64,000 nt of DNA from Phascolarctos cinereus (taxonomy: Eukaryota > Chordata > Mammalia > Diprotodontia > Phascolarctidae): NCBI RefSeq assembly GCF_002099425.1, contig NW_018344037.1:9447001-9511000 (forward strand). Direction: 5' to 3'. How positions within the stretch are numbered: position 1 is the first letter of the stretch; every line of letters starts with the position of its first letter. Below are positions 1-11,874 of this stretch, in pieces. The translations under genes and the position numbers were made by a program. The notes beneath the pieces are model-generated. The model made no database searches and was not told the DNA's origin. It worked only from the letters and a program-made list of their open reading frames with translations.

Positions 1-410
1 TTATTATTTCTCTTTCTTGTTTATGCTTCTCTTGAGCCTTATATTTGAAAGTCAAATTTTCTATTCAGCTTTAGTCTTTTCATCAAGAATGCTTGAAAGT
101 CCCTTATTTCATTGAATATCTATTTTTTTTCCCTGAAGGATTATACTCAGTTTTGCTAGGTAGGTGATTCTTGCTTTTAATCCTAGCTCCTTTGACCTCA
201 AGAATATCATATTCCAAGCCCTCTGATCCTAATGTAGAAGCTGCTAAGTCTTGTGTTATCCTGATTGCATTTCCACAATACTTGAATTATTTCTGTCTGG
301 TTGCTTGCAATATTTTCTCCTTGACCTGGGGATTTTGGAATTTGGTTATAATATTCCTAGTAGTTTTCCTTTTGGGATCTCTTTTAGTAGTTAACCCTTC
401 CTTTTATAGT
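1..410 (-). mobile_element. L1/HAL1 ORF1 C-terminal fragment, runs off left edge
   Basis: Read on the minus strand this is the RNA-binding and C-terminal part of a marsupial L1-type ORF1. It has the same segment order as the clearer copies at 27.3-27.8 kb and 33.0-33.5 kb, including the conserved stretch reading approximately 'RAWNMIFLRSKELGLKA'. Several frame interruptions make it non-coding. The plus-strand frame at 171-518 is only the antisense shadow of this ORF1 and should not be called a gene. Whether the parent was a full L1 or a HAL1 cannot be told because the rest lies outside the window. Confidence 0.8.
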
Positions 411-927
411 AGTCACCTATTAAAAGTTATTTCTCTACCTATGGTTCTTACACATTTATGTGACTTTTTTTTTCGTTTGAAATATCACCTAATTGTCAGT
501 GCTCAGGTGATCTTTTAGTGTATCTCTGGAATGTCTATCTCTCCCCACAATGGGTCTGATAATTTCACCACGAATTTTCACTGTGCATTGCAGGGGAAAA
601 CTGCCTTTAGGAACTGCTGAACTAGTTACTGTTAAGAGCAACCTTGAATATCATTCAGCATTCCCCCATAAATACAATGTTTTTTTTTTCTCTTTGAGGC
701 AGGAAATCATGCATACAGTGGCAATCTATGGAGGAAATGTTTGGTTCCTAATCTAAGAAGACCAAAATACCTAGATCTTTTACCTCTCTTCCCAAATAGC
801 TGGGTTCTGTCCAGCAAGAAATTTGAGATCAACACTTCAAAATTTGGAAAAGACAAGACACCACAGATGGACTCATTCAAGGGCTTAAAGACAAAGAAAA
901 AAAAATAGCAATTACCTATACTCAATC

Positions 928-1040
928 CAATTCAACACACATTTCAAACACACCTACTATCTGCCAGGTACTATACTAGACTTTGAGGATTAGAGATAAA
1001 AATAAAACAATCCTGTCATAAAGGAATCAACTACCCATAA
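928..1040 (-). mobile_element. L2 3' end fragment
   Basis: The plus strand reads as the reverse complement of an L2 3' terminus. It has 'CTATCTGCCAGGTACTATAC' in the position of the usual 'ctatgtgccaggcactgtgc', followed by a degenerate 'ggatacaaagac...cagtccctgcc' region. The piece is short, old and 5'-truncated. Confidence 0.55.
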
Positions 1041-1384
1041 CGTCTGGCCTATAAATTTATGAATTTCTGGCTTCTACAAAATTATGCTTTGAGGTAATGG
1101 AGAATAAGTGAATATTGTGTGCTCCATTACCCTATGGCCAAAGACTTTATGATTTCCTTTCCAATGGTTCTGAAAAGACTAACATTTTAGAGTATAATGG
1201 AGAATGCACTCATACCCAAATGCTTTAGAGTTAATAATTTGAAGAGAACAAATGTTTGAATTTTTTTTAGCAATTTTATCTGTTGAAAATGGTTATGTAT
1301 AATGGGTGAAGATAATATAATTTCACAGTGTGTGCAAATGTTCTATAATTTTTGTGGTCCCATCTTCTACATTAAGACTTCAAT

Positions 1385-1555
1385 ATAGACCTTTGTTCGT
1401 TGTAAATTGGCAGATCTACATTCATATACTGGTCACATTCCTTCATGACTTCAGCCAATTTAAAAACTTGGCATCTCATTTTTTAAAAAATCCGTAAAAT
1501 GAGGATGATAACATATATATAACCTTTCAGGGAGGAAAAGTGCTTTGTAAAATGT
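1385..1555 (+). mobile_element. MIR/CORE-SINE fragment
   Basis: A degenerate MIR-like central and 3' region: a 'TCCGTAAAATGAGGATGATA' motif corresponds to 'ctgtaaaatgaggataata', then 'AAGTGCTTTGTAAAAT' in the L2-like 3' part. It directly precedes a second SINE in the same orientation. Confidence 0.55.
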
Positions 1556-1556
1556 T

Positions 1557-1800
1557 ATGTTGGCACAGTAGGCCTGGAGTCAGGAAGATCTGAGTTCAAT
1601 TTTGGCTTCAGACATTTACTTTCTATGTGACCTTTGGCAAATTAGTTAACCCGATTACCTCAGTTTCCTCAGCTATAAAATGTAGATAATAATGAAAAAG
1701 TCAGGTTGTCAGTTAAGACTCTTGTATAGAAGCCAGATAATTATAAATGAACCAGTTAGCTATTATTTTTACTATTATCATACTATTATAAAGTGTTTTG
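1557..1800 (+). mobile_element. tRNA-derived CORE-SINE (MIR/MAR1-like)
   Basis: The order of diagnostic blocks is intact: tRNA-like 'CCTGGAGTCAGGAAGATCTG', then 'GAGTTCAATTTTGGCTTCAG', the 'tatgtgacctttggcaaatt' CORE segment, and 'CCTCAGTTTCCTCAGC'. The first few tens of bases of the tRNA head are missing. The 3' part is diverged. Confidence 0.75.
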
Positions 1801-1824
1801 TGGATGACTGCTTGATTAGATTGA

Positions 1825-1935
1825 CTATAATTGGGACAATACTTAGAGTCACAAATCTATAAAATGTCTGAGAGCAAATTTAAACTCAGGTATCCTGGAT
1901 TCCAGCACCAATACTCTACCTACCTGCCCCCTATA
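1825..1935 (-). mobile_element. tRNA-SINE fragment
   Basis: An inverted tRNA-like head: 'TTTAAACTCAGGTATCCTGG' followed by 'CCAATACTCTACCTACCTGC' corresponds to the reverse complement of the SINE 5' region seen intact elsewhere in the window. Confidence 0.6.
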
Positions 1936-2340
1936 GTCATAAAATTGACAACGTAGGTGCAGGAATGTACAACAGTTTTAAAAATCATTTTTAGAACATT
2001 TAAAAATAATTGGCTTTATTAACAAATTACATTTTTAAAAGCAAAATTAATTTATGTGACTTGGCAAGGTAAAGGAAAATATAGTATTGTAAAGATTCCA
2101 AAATGCCATGATTTTTATTCAGTGTACATGGAGTCTCCAGAACCACAGCTGAGTAAATTTTCAATTTGGTGAACCATAGATTACATGCTGTTGGTTTAGT
2201 TTGCCCCAGGGTCAGACAACCTCTGGGATTGATTAGATTTATTGTTTTCCAGCTTGTAACTCATAGTCACAAGTTAGAGGGTAATAAGGAATATTAAAGT
2301 TAATCCTGCATTCTTCTAAAAACCCTTTATATATTTTCCC
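1936..2340. other. No gene seen, unassigned A/T-rich DNA
   Basis: No repeat family, exon or RNA gene is recognisable in this interval. Confidence 0.5.
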
Positions 2341-3035
2341 ATTCTCTTCTCCTTTCTACAGTCTTTGAAAATGAGGTGATTTTTTCTTTTTTTACAAGGC
2401 CAGCCTCTCTACAAGTGCCCTTAAACCTGTTCTGTCTTATCTTTTCTTGCAGATTGCCCTATCATTCTCTACCTCTCTAGAGCCATTAATATCTTCTTAT
2501 CTATCCGGTCTTTCTCTGATATCTACAAACATACCCAAATGTCCCCTCTCTTTTAAAAAAAAAGGAAAAAAAAACTTTACTAGATTGTTCAATCTTTAAA
2601 ACTATCATTCTGTATCTCTCCCCTTTTTCTCAACCATATTCCTTGAAAAAGTATTCCCATTGCCTACACTTCCTGTTGTTTTACTCCCTCTGATCTCCAC
2701 AGTCTGGCTTTTGAACTCATCAATCCACTCAAAGTATTCTCTTCAACATCACCAATGACCTCTTAATCATCAAGTCTGGTGATGGAAAATCTCTTCTCTG
2801 GGTTTTCATACTTCTCTTTGCTGATTCTCCTACTGGTCTAACCATTCCTTCCTAGTCTTCTTGGGTGGTTCATCATATATATGTAGTTGTTCCCCCTGGC
2901 TCTGTCCTGTGGTTATGCTTTTGTTTCTCCTTCTCTTATTCCTCCTCATTTTCTTGCCTTTTATTTTGATTAGTTTCCAACTTTGGGATTGACACTTCCA
3001 GATCTAAATCCTAGATTGTGATTTATTTTACTTTT
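2340..3035 (+). mobile_element. L2 LINE, RT-domain 3' part
   Basis: This is a diverged L2 copy in sense orientation. 'CATCACCAATGACCTCTTAA' matches the conserved L2 'atcaccaatgacctcctaat' block. It is followed by degenerate equivalents of 'tggttctcctcctac', 'gttccttctcagtc' and 'tgactcccagatctacat' in the right order. It ends before the usual L2 3' terminus, and frame-breaking changes throughout make it non-coding. Confidence 0.75.
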
Positions 3036-3144
3036 GGGGGACCTATAGCACTCAGTAAGTAATTCTGACTACTGCAGGAATAACTGAAAATGAGAAAAGG
3101 CTAGCTGAATGGAACAGGAATTTATGGTAATATACATGTGAGAT

Positions 3145-3146
3145 AG

Positions 3147-3179
<33 letters not shown>

Positions 3180-3265
3180 TACACATACATATATGGACAT
3201 ATATATGTGTAAAACAACATAAAATATCCAACTTATTTAATAATTGCATATATATGTGTATATTT
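3145..3265. repeat. (TA)n/(CA)n microsatellite, compound
   Basis: An alternating TA tract is followed by CA and further TATA-rich units. The minus-strand frame across 3052-3333 translates this repeat and is not a gene. Confidence 0.9.
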
Positions 3266-3329
3266 ATACACAAATGATTAATAGTAGTACAATGTGTACA
3301 ATGTGACTTAAGGAAAACCACTTTCACTT

Positions 3330-4930
3330 TCATCCCTGATTAGGAAGGAACATCTGAAATTGCAGATGGTGAGGAAGGATGACTTTTCTCTTAATTCACA
3401 AGGATCAGAACAACACATTTTAGTATGATCAAATTAAAAAGAGCCCAGGGAGTGCCCATGATGATAAAAAATGACTACAATTAAAAGTTGTGTTATTTAG
3501 ACATTGTTATTCACACAATAAATACCATAACTACTACCATGTGTTTCACAAGCTGTGATATGCCCCAAGGTGGTCATATGGATAACAAGATCAGTTTCTT
3601 CTACTTATTAAATGGATGGTATGGGAAAGGGCTTGATTGAAATAAGGGAACAGCAGTACAGCTACAAAGACTGAATGAAGTTATAAAATTGTGAGTGCCA
3701 CCAGATTAAGTGTTTACCACTCTAACTGAGCATTTTACTTCCTTTGATGGTGGTTTATTCATAAAAATCATTTCCATTTTCAGGGAGTCTTTGCTGTCTT
3801 GGCACAGAGTTCAAGGCAACACATTTATTTTTGTTCCTCCAACATGAACTATGAAGCCTGACAGAGATTTGCTTTCAAATTTATTATTGCAGTGAGAATG
3901 AAAACAATTGTCAACTATATATAAACTCATTAGTACTAAGAATTTCTTCACTGAAGAGAAGTATCCTTGATGCTTACTGTATTCTAAAGCGTAACTACAT
4001 GTTTATCCAGTGTAATAATTTTCTTTATTATGTTTGTATTTTAAACATTTAGCTATATTATTTATGTTCATTTTTTGATACCTCTTCTTTTTCTCTATTA
4101 TTTTATATCTTTCTCTAACTCTTACACAAACTCACTAACTTTGTTTTGTTACCATTAAGTTTTTATATCATTTATGGACATAGAATTTCATATGCCCCTT
4201 TTTTGCCTGACAGGACTGTACATCATCTTTAGGAAACAGTGTCTTTTTTTTTAACACTCTCTTTATAACCAGAACCATATTTCTTATGCCAACCTTAATG
4301 TATTAACCTACCATTATATTCCTCACTAAGTTATAGTGTGACAGTCTGTACCTTCGGATCTGAAATGGTTTATATCCCACCCATGAGTGAGCAGATGCAG
4401 CTCATATTGTCCGAAAGTAGGTCTCTCCATTACATTACCACCTAAGCAATTTTAGAGTAAAAAATGTTTAAAACTTCTTTTGGGGAAAAATTAAGGTCCA
4501 TACATTTTCTTTTCCTTAAGATGATTGTTCTCTTTGATATTCTTTTTTTTTTCTATTTTAATGTGCAATGTTCCTAACACTTTGTAATACTTACAGTATT
4601 CTTATAACAAGTTAAAATTATCAAAATAATTAAACTTGCTCTTCTGAGCAAGGCCATGCATAGTAGAGTTTGGAGATTTGGAAAAGTCCCATAATGATTG
4701 TCAACATTTGGATAGAGATTAAATGAGGCTAAAATAAATGGCAAGAGTAGCCAGATTGCTTGTGTTAAGAATAGAGCAATGACAGTTCACTTACTTTTAT
4801 CTTGGGGGAAATAGTGGAGTGTCATAGTCTGAGTGTAGGTAGTAAAAAAAAAAAAAGGTATCAGTTGAGCTGCTTTCTTTTCTTTCTTCAGTGTTGCGTT
4901 CTAGAGTTATTAACCATGTAGGCCTCGGGT
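3330..4930. other. No gene seen, unassigned DNA
   Basis: This is A/T-rich sequence with short poly-T and poly-A runs (for example near 4840). No repeat family could be assigned with confidence, and no exon, promoter cluster or RNA gene is visible. Confidence 0.5.
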
Positions 4931-5004
4931 AATCACCTTGATTTTCTATTACCTCCAATTGTCTCTAAAATATATTATCATCATCATCAAGACATTCAAA
5001 AATG

Positions 5005-5120
5005 TAGTAGAAAGAGCAGTGGATGTATGGGTGTGTGTATATGTGTGCGTAAGTTTTAGGTTTAAATGCCTTCTCCACCAAATCTCAGCTATGTCATCAG
5101 TAAAAATGGGATTAATATTT
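5005..5120 (+). mobile_element. Possible MIR fragment with an internal TG tract
   Basis: 'GAAAGAGCAGTGGATGTATG', a TG-rich stretch, then 'GTTTTAGGTTTAAATGCC' and 'CTATGTCATCAGTAAAAATG' follow the order of a MIR but are very diverged. Low certainty. Confidence 0.35.
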
Positions 5121-5980
5121 ACTTTACTTGGTTCACATAACTAATATGAGGAAAGTCCTTTTTTTTAACAATAAAGCAGAATGTAAATGCCAATTATTTT
5201 TAAGCTTCTCTTATTTCTTTTATATTAAGCATATCTACATAAATAAACCAGTTCTTCAAAGTCATTAACAAAATTTTAATGATTGTATTACATTGGCAGA
5301 TTTTGAACAAAATTATCACTTTTGCTAAATTAGTCGTGTACTGGCTCTGGTCTGTGCTGCAAGGGCCTCATATGGTGTTGAAGGCTAACAGAAATGACAA
5401 GTAGTGAGTGAAGTAAAAATTCTATTCTGTTTGCAGCTCTTCAGTTATGTGTCATCCCTATGTCACAGCATTTCTTCCATTCCACAGATTTTACATAACT
5501 TTAAAAATGTCCCATTTGCCAGCTTGTGACAGCCTCACTTCATCCTTGATGTGCAAGTGATTATCTTTTAAGGGATTTTTTACATGTACACATGTCAAGC
5601 CTTTAGTTGTTTCTTATGTCCTCAGTCAGATAATAATTGATGCCCAAGGGTAACTTGTATATTTCAATGAGAACAGATAATGATTACTCATGATATATCT
5701 TATTTAAGCAGACTAAAACCCAAAATAAAGCTAATTCCTTTACTGGTATGTCTGCTGCACGTGCATCTGAGTGTGAAAAATTGCCTACATATCTGCTTAG
5801 TTCATGTATTTTCATTTTTCTGTGTCTTTATTTATTTATTTATTTTGGCAGGGGGTATCTTCCTTCTCATTCCTCTCTATTACTTTATGGTATTGGAGTT
5901 TAGACTACTCTTTCAAATAAACTATGTGTTGCAAAGGTTATGTATATGTTTGGATTGGGAGTTTGGGCTGAGAGTACCTA
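5120..5980. other. No gene seen
   Basis: A 144-codon frame at 5680-6114 starts here, but it crosses a (TTTA)n run and then an antisense L2 3' end. It shows no domain or motif, so I treat it as chance. No other feature is recognised. Confidence 0.5.
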
Positions 5981-6070
5981 ATAAAGAACCCACTCATTCC
6001 TTGCCTATAGGGAGCTTACCATCTAATAAGAAAGACCACAGACAACTGAAATTGCCTTCAGTACAAATTA
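5980..6070 (-). mobile_element. L2 3' end fragment
   Basis: 'CTTGCCTATAGGGAGCTTAC' followed by 'CATCTAATAAGAAAGAC' matches the antisense L2 terminal block ('ccctgccctcaaggagctcacagtctaatgggggagac' in undiverged copies). Confidence 0.6.
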
Positions 6071-7110
6071 AGCATATGGTTCTGGGAAGATATTGTGTGC
6101 AAAGGGATAATTAATCAGACACCTTTTCCCTGTAAACAAATACAAAAACAAAACTAAAAACAGGAAAAATAAAAGCCCTTTTATTACAAATGGTTGTATA
6201 TTTTCCCAGCAATGAGACTTGTAGCTGAAGGAACTGCTACCCTAACTGATGCTGATTAAATGTGCTTAGATATGAGAAGATTCACATATTTTCCCCAGAC
6301 ATTAGTGATATGCAATATAATATAGCATCATTAACCTATCCAGGCTGTTAGATAGCAAATCATCTCTTGAAGTAAAACATGGAGAAAACTCAGGTAGGAT
6401 GTGAATTGTATAATATGATTGTGAGTTTTTTAGCTGTAATCCACAGCAGTATGTTTCTGTTTTCATGCCAAAATCATTGTTTTAATAAGAATATTTTCTT
6501 CAAAGGTTTCAACTTTTTTAATGGTACCATACCTTAACAAATCTATTGTTTTATAAAACTGATAAAAGGCTACATGATATTGTTAAAAAAAAAAAAGACA
6601 AATCAAAAACTAGAGGCCTTGGATTGCTTGAGCAAGTGGCTTGCCAACTAGGCCAGTGACAGAGCAGATAATTTAGTGTTTTGGGTTCCCAGTTTCATCA
6701 TCTGTTAAATCATTGGTTTGGCCTAGTTCATTCCTAAATTTCCTTTCAGGACACAAATTCACTGATTCCATAAGTATATGAACTTGGGGTTATAAAACCT
6801 GTATTTAAGGGCCAACTTTCAATGATGTTAACGAATTTAAGGCCTTTTACCTACATTGAAGCAACAAGGGATGCTTATTCAGGAAAAGACAGGATGGATG
6901 TGATAGTTGACTTTGAAGGGTTTTCATGTTGAAATGGGTAAAGATTTATTCTGTTTGACTCGAGATGAAGAATGAGTTTTTTAAAAATGTATCATTCAAA
7001 ATTCACAAAACAAAATGTGTAAAAATTTGAATAAACTTTCAAATGATATTTTATTTAAGCTTGTAGCAGCTATATTTCTGAAGTTATTAAAACTTAAAAC
7101 TGCATTAAGA
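6070..7110. other. Unassigned DNA, possible MIR remnant near 6600-6760
   Basis: Most of the interval is unassigned. At 6600-6760 a 'CAGTTTCATCATCTGTTAAA' block, followed by a run ending in 'tttcctttcagg', resembles a very old sense MIR. No gene evidence. Confidence 0.35.
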
Positions 7111-7117
7111 TTTTTCA

Positions 7118-7345
7118 GGTACCATATATATGTATATGCATATGTACCCACATACATATGCATACAAATACACATATATACATATATGCATGTACACATA
7201 TACTCATGGTTGTATAAATGTATATAACATATATGCACATATATATATTCTTACATACACACATGAACAGTGACACATATATGTATATACATGTACATGT
7301 GCTTATGTATACATATGTGTATGTGTGTGTGTACACATATCTGTC
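7118..7345. repeat. (TATG)/(CATA)/(TG) compound microsatellite
   Basis: About 230 bp of interrupted TA-, CA- and TG-rich alternating purine-pyrimidine sequence. All overlapping frames on both strands are low-complexity translations of it. Confidence 0.9.
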
Positions 7346-7528
7346 TCTATACCCTGTCACATCTTTAAAGTTCCTTTGTGTTTGTAATATAGATTTAAAA
7401 GTTATTTTTGTTTTACTTAGCCCTTACCACAAGCTTCAACTTGTTCTGAGTTTAGCCCTAGGTTAACACCTATTCTTACTGAACTATTTCATATTCATTT
7501 TCTGTGACCTGCCCTCCTTATTCTTTTC

Positions 7529-7598
7529 AGTGTGTGTGTGTATGTGTGTGCATGTGTCTGTGTGTGTGTCTGTGTCTGTGTGTATGTGTATGTATATC
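7529..7598. repeat. (TG)n microsatellite with TGTC variants
   Basis: An interrupted TG tract with GTCTG and GTATG variant units. Confidence 0.9.
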
Positions 7599-7599
7599 T

Positions 7600-8015
7600 T
7601 AAAAAATCTGAGTTGGTTCAATATTCTTCCAGTCCACTTTGATCTCTTGCAACAATTATGCTTTCTGTTCTTCAGCAGAACTATTTCTATTTGCCTCTTC
7701 AATATTTCATTCTTTAGAATTCTTCACTTGATTCCCCTAAAGAATCCTAGGCAATGAATTTTTTCTCCAACATCTCTGCAGGGAGGTTAGCCAGAATGTT
7801 TTCTCCTCATTTGTAGTAGCTGGAATTCAGCTATCCCCAACATGCTCAAATCACTCCTATATCTTGATATTTCATACCCCTAAGGAAAGATAAGTATTCT
7901 TAGCCCACTTGACAACTTTTCCTATGCTAATTAATCCAATGATGTATCTTCCTTAATCTAAAGCATTTGGCTGATTAAGCCACCTTTTCATGGCATCAGA
8001 TTCTATTAGGGAGGT
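7600..8015. other. No gene seen, unassigned DNA
   Basis: No recognised repeat or coding signal. Confidence 0.45.
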
Positions 8016-8017
8016 AG

Positions 8018-8285
8018 GTGATATCTAGGTCTGGAATCAGGAAGATCTGAGTTTGGAACTGGTCTCAGACTCTTACTAGTTGTGTGGATAGCTTATCTGA
8101 CTCTTTTCAAAGCTCATTGATCAGATCATTTAATCTCTTTTTGAATCAGTTTCCTCAACTGTAAAATGGAGATAATAATAGAACCTATTATTCTTGGGGG
8201 TTACTTTGAGGATCAAAGGAGATAAAATCTGCAAAATCCTAAGCACAGCCCCTCAAACATAGGCACTATATAAATGCTAACTTCT
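8018..8285 (+). mobile_element. MIR/CORE-SINE, near full length
   Basis: The tRNA-like part ('GGTCTGGAATCAGGAAGATC'), CORE and 3' part are all present, with 'TCAGTTTCCTCAACTGTAAA' and 'GAGGATCAAAGGAGATAAAA' and a final 'actatataaatgctaa' L2-like end. An extra segment of roughly 30 bp sits in the CORE around 8090-8130. Confidence 0.8.
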
Positions 8286-8324
8286 ACAGACTGTGTTTTT
8301 CCCTTATCAATTAATGTGAAGTGG

Positions 8325-8520
8325 AATGATTTGATTGATTTACTCATGCAAAGCCTCATTTCCTATCTCTGTGCTTTTGTACTTCCTATCCCTGCTGCCT
8401 GACGTTCATTCTGTCTTTACCTCTGTTTTATAGAATGCTTCACTTCACACAGGTCAGAGGTAATGCACTACCTTCTGCATAATTGTTTTCTTGAGCTCTT
8501 TAGCCGTGAGTGGAATATTT
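8325..8520 (+). mobile_element. L2 fragment
   Basis: 'CATTTCCTATCTCTGTGCTT' then 'TTGTACTTCCTATCCCTGCT' matches the L2 segment that normally reads 'ctccgtgcctttgcactggctgtcccc'. The following 'CACTACCTTCTGCATAATTG' fits the next L2 block. Confidence 0.6.
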
Positions 8521-9785
8521 CAGATGTTCCAAACTTTTAGCTCTCAGGCTTGTGAGAAAGTTGAAACAGCCTCAATTCATGTCCAGTATGAACTTTGTAT
8601 GGGCTGAGAACTAGACATGCTGCCTAAAAAATAAACTGAAGTAATGTTAGTTGCTGATTTGTATTCACAAATAAATACTATGAAACTCTAAACCTATCAT
8701 CTTAAATTTTCAGATTATGGTGAAAACTAGGGGAAATACAGGCTGTCCTCAAACTCTTAGTTCAGTTTTAAGCAGCTTGAAACTACTAAGACTTTTTTAA
8801 AAGTGCATAATGGAAGTTACATTGAGTTACATTGCAGAAGTTCATAATTTAGATATTTCATATTTAAATATTTCAATCACAAAACATCAGGAACAATGAG
8901 TTTAAAGTGACAGAAAGCTACAGCAATTTGTTTGGAATCCTCTAGGTATTTCATGCTTTTGGCCTTTGGAATGTATGGCTTTAAGGGACAATTTAATTTG
9001 TAATCATAGATCAATCCTATTAATCCACCTGTCTTAGTGATATTTGAGACATTTAAAAAATAAATTGGAAGATTCTGGACATTCTCCTATAGCAGCAGCA
9101 GCAGCAGCAGTAAGTGAGAAGCTCAATGTGGGTCCTCAATCAATGTTGTTGTCATGGCTATTGCTTTGATGTAGCCAGAGAAGAAACCATAGACCAAATG
9201 GCACCCCTGCTTTTCCACTGTGGCTTCTGAACATCCACATCTTTAATGCAAATAGATGTGCCTTTTAGAGGCTGCTATTTTTGTGCATAGTGGCTTCATT
9301 TTTCAACCAAGTGATTCTTCCTAGAGCCTGCAATCTTTTCAGATTATCACCTTAGCCTCACAAGTGAATGACTCCGTTATTTTAAATTAATGTCTCCATG
9401 ATTGAGAATTTTGGCTTTGGCATTCCTGAATTCTTCTGGTCTGGGTACTTATTATTGTATCTTTTTTTTTCTTACTCTGTTATGGAATTTGGTCCACATG
9501 CAGGAGAAAAAGATGGAAGGTTATATCTGTGTAAAAGAGCAAAACAAATGATTCCTACAGTCTGATATGAAATAACCATCTCAGTAAAGTAGAATTCTTG
9601 TTATTTCCATCACCAAAATATATACCTTACCTTTACCTGCTCTTTGAAAAAGTCTCTTCTCCGTAACATGCCAAGAGAGACAACTTGTTGTAAGCAAACA
9701 AAATGAACTTAAAAATAACAGAACAATAAAGCATATGTAAAACTAGTTGAGAACAGAAGAGTAGTGGGAGTCCATGGTGCAGGTG
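8520..9785. other. Repeat-poor stretch with a short (AGC)n run
   Basis: No repeat family or exon was recognised. It includes a short AGC trinucleotide run at 9091-9110 (about seven units) and an octamer-type ATGCAAAT at 9246-9253. Confidence 0.5.
9091..9110. repeat. (AGC)n trinucleotide microsatellite
   Basis: About seven uninterrupted AGC/GCA units. No surrounding open frame of note. Confidence 0.95.
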
Positions 9786-9975
9786 TCATTGAGATTTATA
9801 ACTGGAAGGGGCTTAGGAACCATCTAGTCCAAATTTCTCCTTTTATGACTAAGGGCATCAAGTCCTAGATATGGTAAAAGCAACTTACTCAATTACACAA
9901 CTAATTACTGGCAAAGCTAGACCTCCTCATTCTTTATCTAGTACTCCAAAAACACTGCATCACTTCCCCCATCCA
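9785..9975 (-). mobile_element. MIR-family SINE
   Basis: It reads antisense with 'ACTGGAAGGGGCTTAGGAAC', 'CATCTAGTCCAAATTTCTCC' and an 'acttactcaattacacaacta' equivalent of the CORE 'acttgcccaaggtcacacagcta'. This is the usual order of an inverted MIR/Ther-type element. Confidence 0.7.
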
Positions 9976-10009
9976 ATGCAAAAAAGAATAACAATAACTC
10001 TTCATTACA

Positions 10010-10215
10010 TTTGTATAGCATGTTTTATTTTTGTGTAGATGTTTTTCCAAATCATCTGAATATATCATTGAATTTGTTCCTTATAGCAAATGTGTGAGAC
10101 AAATATGACAGGTATTATTCTCTTAATTTTGCAGATGAATAAACTGAGTCTCAGGAAAGGCACTTATAAGGTGAGACATCTAAGTAACAGTAGAGCTAAG
10201 CCTGGAATGCAGTTA
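10010..10215 (-). mobile_element. MIR-family SINE
   Basis: Antisense MIR: 'ATTTTGCAGATGAATAAACT' with 'gagtctcagg' and 'aagtaacagtagagctaagcctgg', plus the antisense 3' part upstream. It is head-to-tail with the preceding antisense MIR. Confidence 0.7.
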
Positions 10216-10689
10216 TTCTGGATTTCAACATAAGTGATAATACTGTAATACAGAGTAATAGCTTAGCTAAGTATAGCTGATTAAATATTCAAGTCTCATG
10301 AAATCAGATGCATCTTTCAAGGAATTGGGAATGATGTGATATTTTGTAATAAATATGTGCTTCTAAACAAGAGAACAGGGTGTTACGGATTGAGTGTCTA
10401 TTTAACTAACCATCAGGGTTTATGGGAGAATTTTAAGTATGTATACTTCATACTGATATAGACACAGTTTCCTTAGAGTGAATGTTTGGACTTAGAAAGA
10501 TAAAATAATTATTATGTATTAAAACCAATAATTTATGTGTGAAAACTGATTACAAGTGTATGTATGTATATATACAAAAACTACTTTTGAGAAATGTTTC
10601 TGATGCATGTTTAAACTCTGGTCTATGAGGGATATAAAAGCATACTTTATGAGATTTCTATTTGTATATCTTTTTTTAAGAGAAAGAAA

Positions 10690-10830
10690 GGGTCCTAATA
10701 TCATAAGATTTAAATTTGGGAATGACCTTTAAAATCATCTTGTGTAATCCTCTCGTTTTTTCAGTTGAGGAATCTGAATACCAAAGAATTTAAACTTGGC
10801 TCTGAATGAAATTTCAAATATTGAGTCAGA
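10690..10830 (-). mobile_element. MIR-family SINE fragment
   Basis: 'GAATGACCTTTAAAATCATC' followed by 'GTGTAATCCTCTCGTTTTTT' and 'CAGTTGAGGAATCTGA' follows the antisense MIR/Ther order. It is diverged and truncated. Confidence 0.55.
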
Positions 10831-10934
10831 TAAGGAAAATGCATTGAGTAGAAATAATTCAACAATCTTCCTGACTTCTTATTAGTTTATTTCCTCATTA
10901 TAGAATAACCAATAATATCAATCAAATTACAAGC

Positions 10935-11725
10935 AACTTTTAACTGCCGATTGGGTGTCACACCCTATGTTAGGTGCTATAGACATAAAGACAAAAAAAG
11001 GAACAATCTCTGATCTCAAGTAGCTTCAAGTATATTCCATTCATGGAGAGAAATATATATGTAAGCATATGCAGAACAAATATTTTCAGAATAAATAGAA
11101 AAAAGTAAGATATTTAAATACAAGAGTATTAGCAAGGGAGAATACTAGTAGTTGGAGAAACTGGGACAAACATTATCTAGCTGTTAATACTTAACCTGTG
11201 TCTGGAAGGAAGGGATTTTGTGAAACCAAGAGGAATAAGAAGTTTATTTTAGGCATGGGGAATGGCCAATGCAAAGCACCCAAGGTGGGAAATGCATTGT
11301 AATGTATAGAGAAAAGGAAAAAAAAAAAACAAACCTACTGCAGCTGTGCCATAGAATATATGATAAGAATAATGTAAAATGGGTTGCTGGGATCAGTTGT
11401 TGTCAATTTGAAAAAGGCTTTAGAACTCAAAAGGAGGAGTTTATATTTCATACTGGAGGCAATGTGGAGTTTATCAGGATGGAAAGTGACATTGTCAGAT
11501 CCATACTTATGGGAAAATCTTTTTGTCATCTTTATAGAGAATAGATTTGTGTAGGAAAAGCCTTGAAACAGAACTCCAGTAATACCAGTTAGGGGTTAAG
11601 AGGAACTGGGGTGATCCCTGTAGAAATAAGGGGTAGGAATTAGATATGAAAGATGTTATGGAGGTAGAAATGGAAAGATTTGGAAAATGATTGACTGTGT
11701 GTGGTGAAAGACAGGGCAAGGGTTA
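10935..11725 (-). mobile_element. L2 LINE 3' half, antisense
   Basis: In order on the plus strand: the L2 terminal block ('CCTATGTTAGGTGCTATAGA'), 'CTGATCTCAAGTAGCTTCAA', then 'TTTAGGCATGGGGAATGGCC' and 'CATACTGGAGGCAATGTGGA' and 'GTGACATTGTCAGATCC'. These are reverse complements of successive L2 3' segments. The copy is diverged but long. Frames at 11269-11544 (+) and 11335-11529 (-) are chance frames inside it. Confidence 0.75.
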
Positions 11726-11874
11726 TGAAGGAGGGAGTCTGGAATAATGGGGGTACCCTTTCCTGAAACATGGAAATGTGAAGGGGAAGGTTAAGGGTTA
11801 GTAGTGAAGATAATGAGTTCTGTCATGAGTATAAGTCTTTCATTCATTTTATGTTTATGCAAATATAGGAAATT

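Noticed and set aside
171-518. 115-codon plus-strand frame as a membrane protein
   Set aside because: It is the antisense of L1 ORF1, and the same shadow occurs at 27388-27591.
5680-6114. 144-codon plus-strand frame, hydrophobic
   Set aside because: It crosses a TTTA run and an antisense L2 end. The hydrophobicity follows from T-rich codons.
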